The position numbers and the translations under genes were made by a program. The notes below the pieces were generated by a model that searched no databases, was not told the origin of the DNA, and saw only the letters and a list, made by a program, of their open reading frames with translations. Shown piece after piece: positions 19,941 through 20,222 of a stretch of 20,222 nt of DNA (position 1 is the stretch's first letter; the number at the start of each line of letters is the position of its first letter). Source of the DNA: a virus; the IMG/VR virus record IMGVR_UViG_3300025286_000182, positions 1 to 20,222 of that record. One strand, written 5' to 3'.

Positions 19941-20222
19941 ACTCCATTTAAACGTAGGAATGGGGGCAGTTACTTCGAGGTTACTGCCCCTAAGAATTGA
20001 AGATGTTGATAGAGACACCATATCCCAAGAAAAGACTACTGACGAGTGATAGAAAACTAACCCTATTGCTTATACTATGGATATTAGATAAAGTTGTCAT
20101 GGCTCTATTAATATGGCTAATGAATTGAGGGTTGATACAAACGGTGCTAAAAGGACATCGTGGATTATGTTGACTCGCTGGGATTCATAAACAATCACAA
20201 GTATTGACCCTCATAATTGGAA
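19941..20222 (+). ncRNA. Candidate structured non-coding RNA 2 (runs to the window end)
   Basis: No frame of note occupies this stretch. Pairings seen by eye: GGGGCAGT/ACTGCCCC (19963-19970 with 19983-19990), closed by a TTCGAG loop; ATATCC/GGATAT about 65 bases apart; and a 13-pair long-range helix TGAGGGTTGATAC/GTATTGACCCTCA (20126-20138 with 20201-20213, two G-U pairs) enclosing TTATG/CATAA. Just upstream, TGCACC/GGTGCA and TGCAAC/GTTGCA (19898-19932) share bases and would be alternatives. The GGGGCAGTT...CTGCCCCT hairpin also occurs in candidate RNA 1. The element may continue past the window. Family unknown. Confidence 0.5.

Noticed and set aside
20038-20058. Hammerhead-like core CTGACGA...GAAA in candidate RNA 2
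   Set aside because: The six bases between the two core boxes cannot form stem II, and no stems I and III with a cleavage triplet were found.

Overview
The window is part of an AT-rich tailed-phage genome (Caudoviricetes). Two transcription units diverge from a control region at about 8,550-8,800. The head genes (small and large terminase, portal, scaffold-like protein, SU10/DUF5309-type major capsid protein) fix the identity. No tRNA, rRNA, integrase, transposase or CRISPR array is visible. Small zinc-ribbon proteins and several conserved phage orphans (a DUF2958 protein and proteins opening MGFDLTGLNP and MAQYRAE) suggest an uncultured, perhaps aquatic, phage of a bacterium that uses Shine-Dalgarno signals. 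The host is inference.

Left part, minus strand (1-7,419), is the packaging/head module. In transcription order it holds a tiny membrane protein, TerS, a zinc-ribbon protein, an M15 peptidase (probable endolysin), four small proteins with hydrophobic segments, TerL (TTG start), portal, scaffold-like protein and the first 209 residues of the major capsid protein. Most joints are overlaps of a few bases or short gaps. The small membrane proteins around the peptidase look like a lysis cassette inserted between TerS and TerL.

Centre (7,420-8,800): a 430-base AT-rich intergenic stretch carries a heptamer tandem repeat, a G/C-tract hairpin candidate and a leftward intrinsic terminator. A three-gene leftward operon of small proteins follows, then a divergent promoter region with a consensus TTGACA box facing right.

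Right part, plus strand (8,800-20,222), is the early region. The first gene has its own strong terminator. A dense run of about 27 mostly unidentified small genes follows, many with a near-identical AGAAAGGAAA ribosome-binding leader. Eight or so proteins in the window carry CxxC zinc-binding patterns. The run leads to a ParB-domain protein, three TGAGAC direct repeats at 11-base spacing beside a 12-base inverted repeat, and a ribbon-helix-helix protein. It ends in a recombination module: a Cas4-like Fe-S PD-(D/E)XK nuclease, a DUF1071/Sak3-type annealing protein and a single-strand-binding protein ending in DNDLPF.

The most unusual content is three gene-free islands (10,014-10,428, 15,679-15,789 and about 19,940 to the window end) with extensive base-pairing potential. 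They include an 11-base-pair closing helix around a well-formed H-type pseudoknot, a clean three-way junction, and a 13-base-pair long-range helix. These are candidate phage structured non-coding RNAs. All structure calls were made by eye and need folding and covariance tests.
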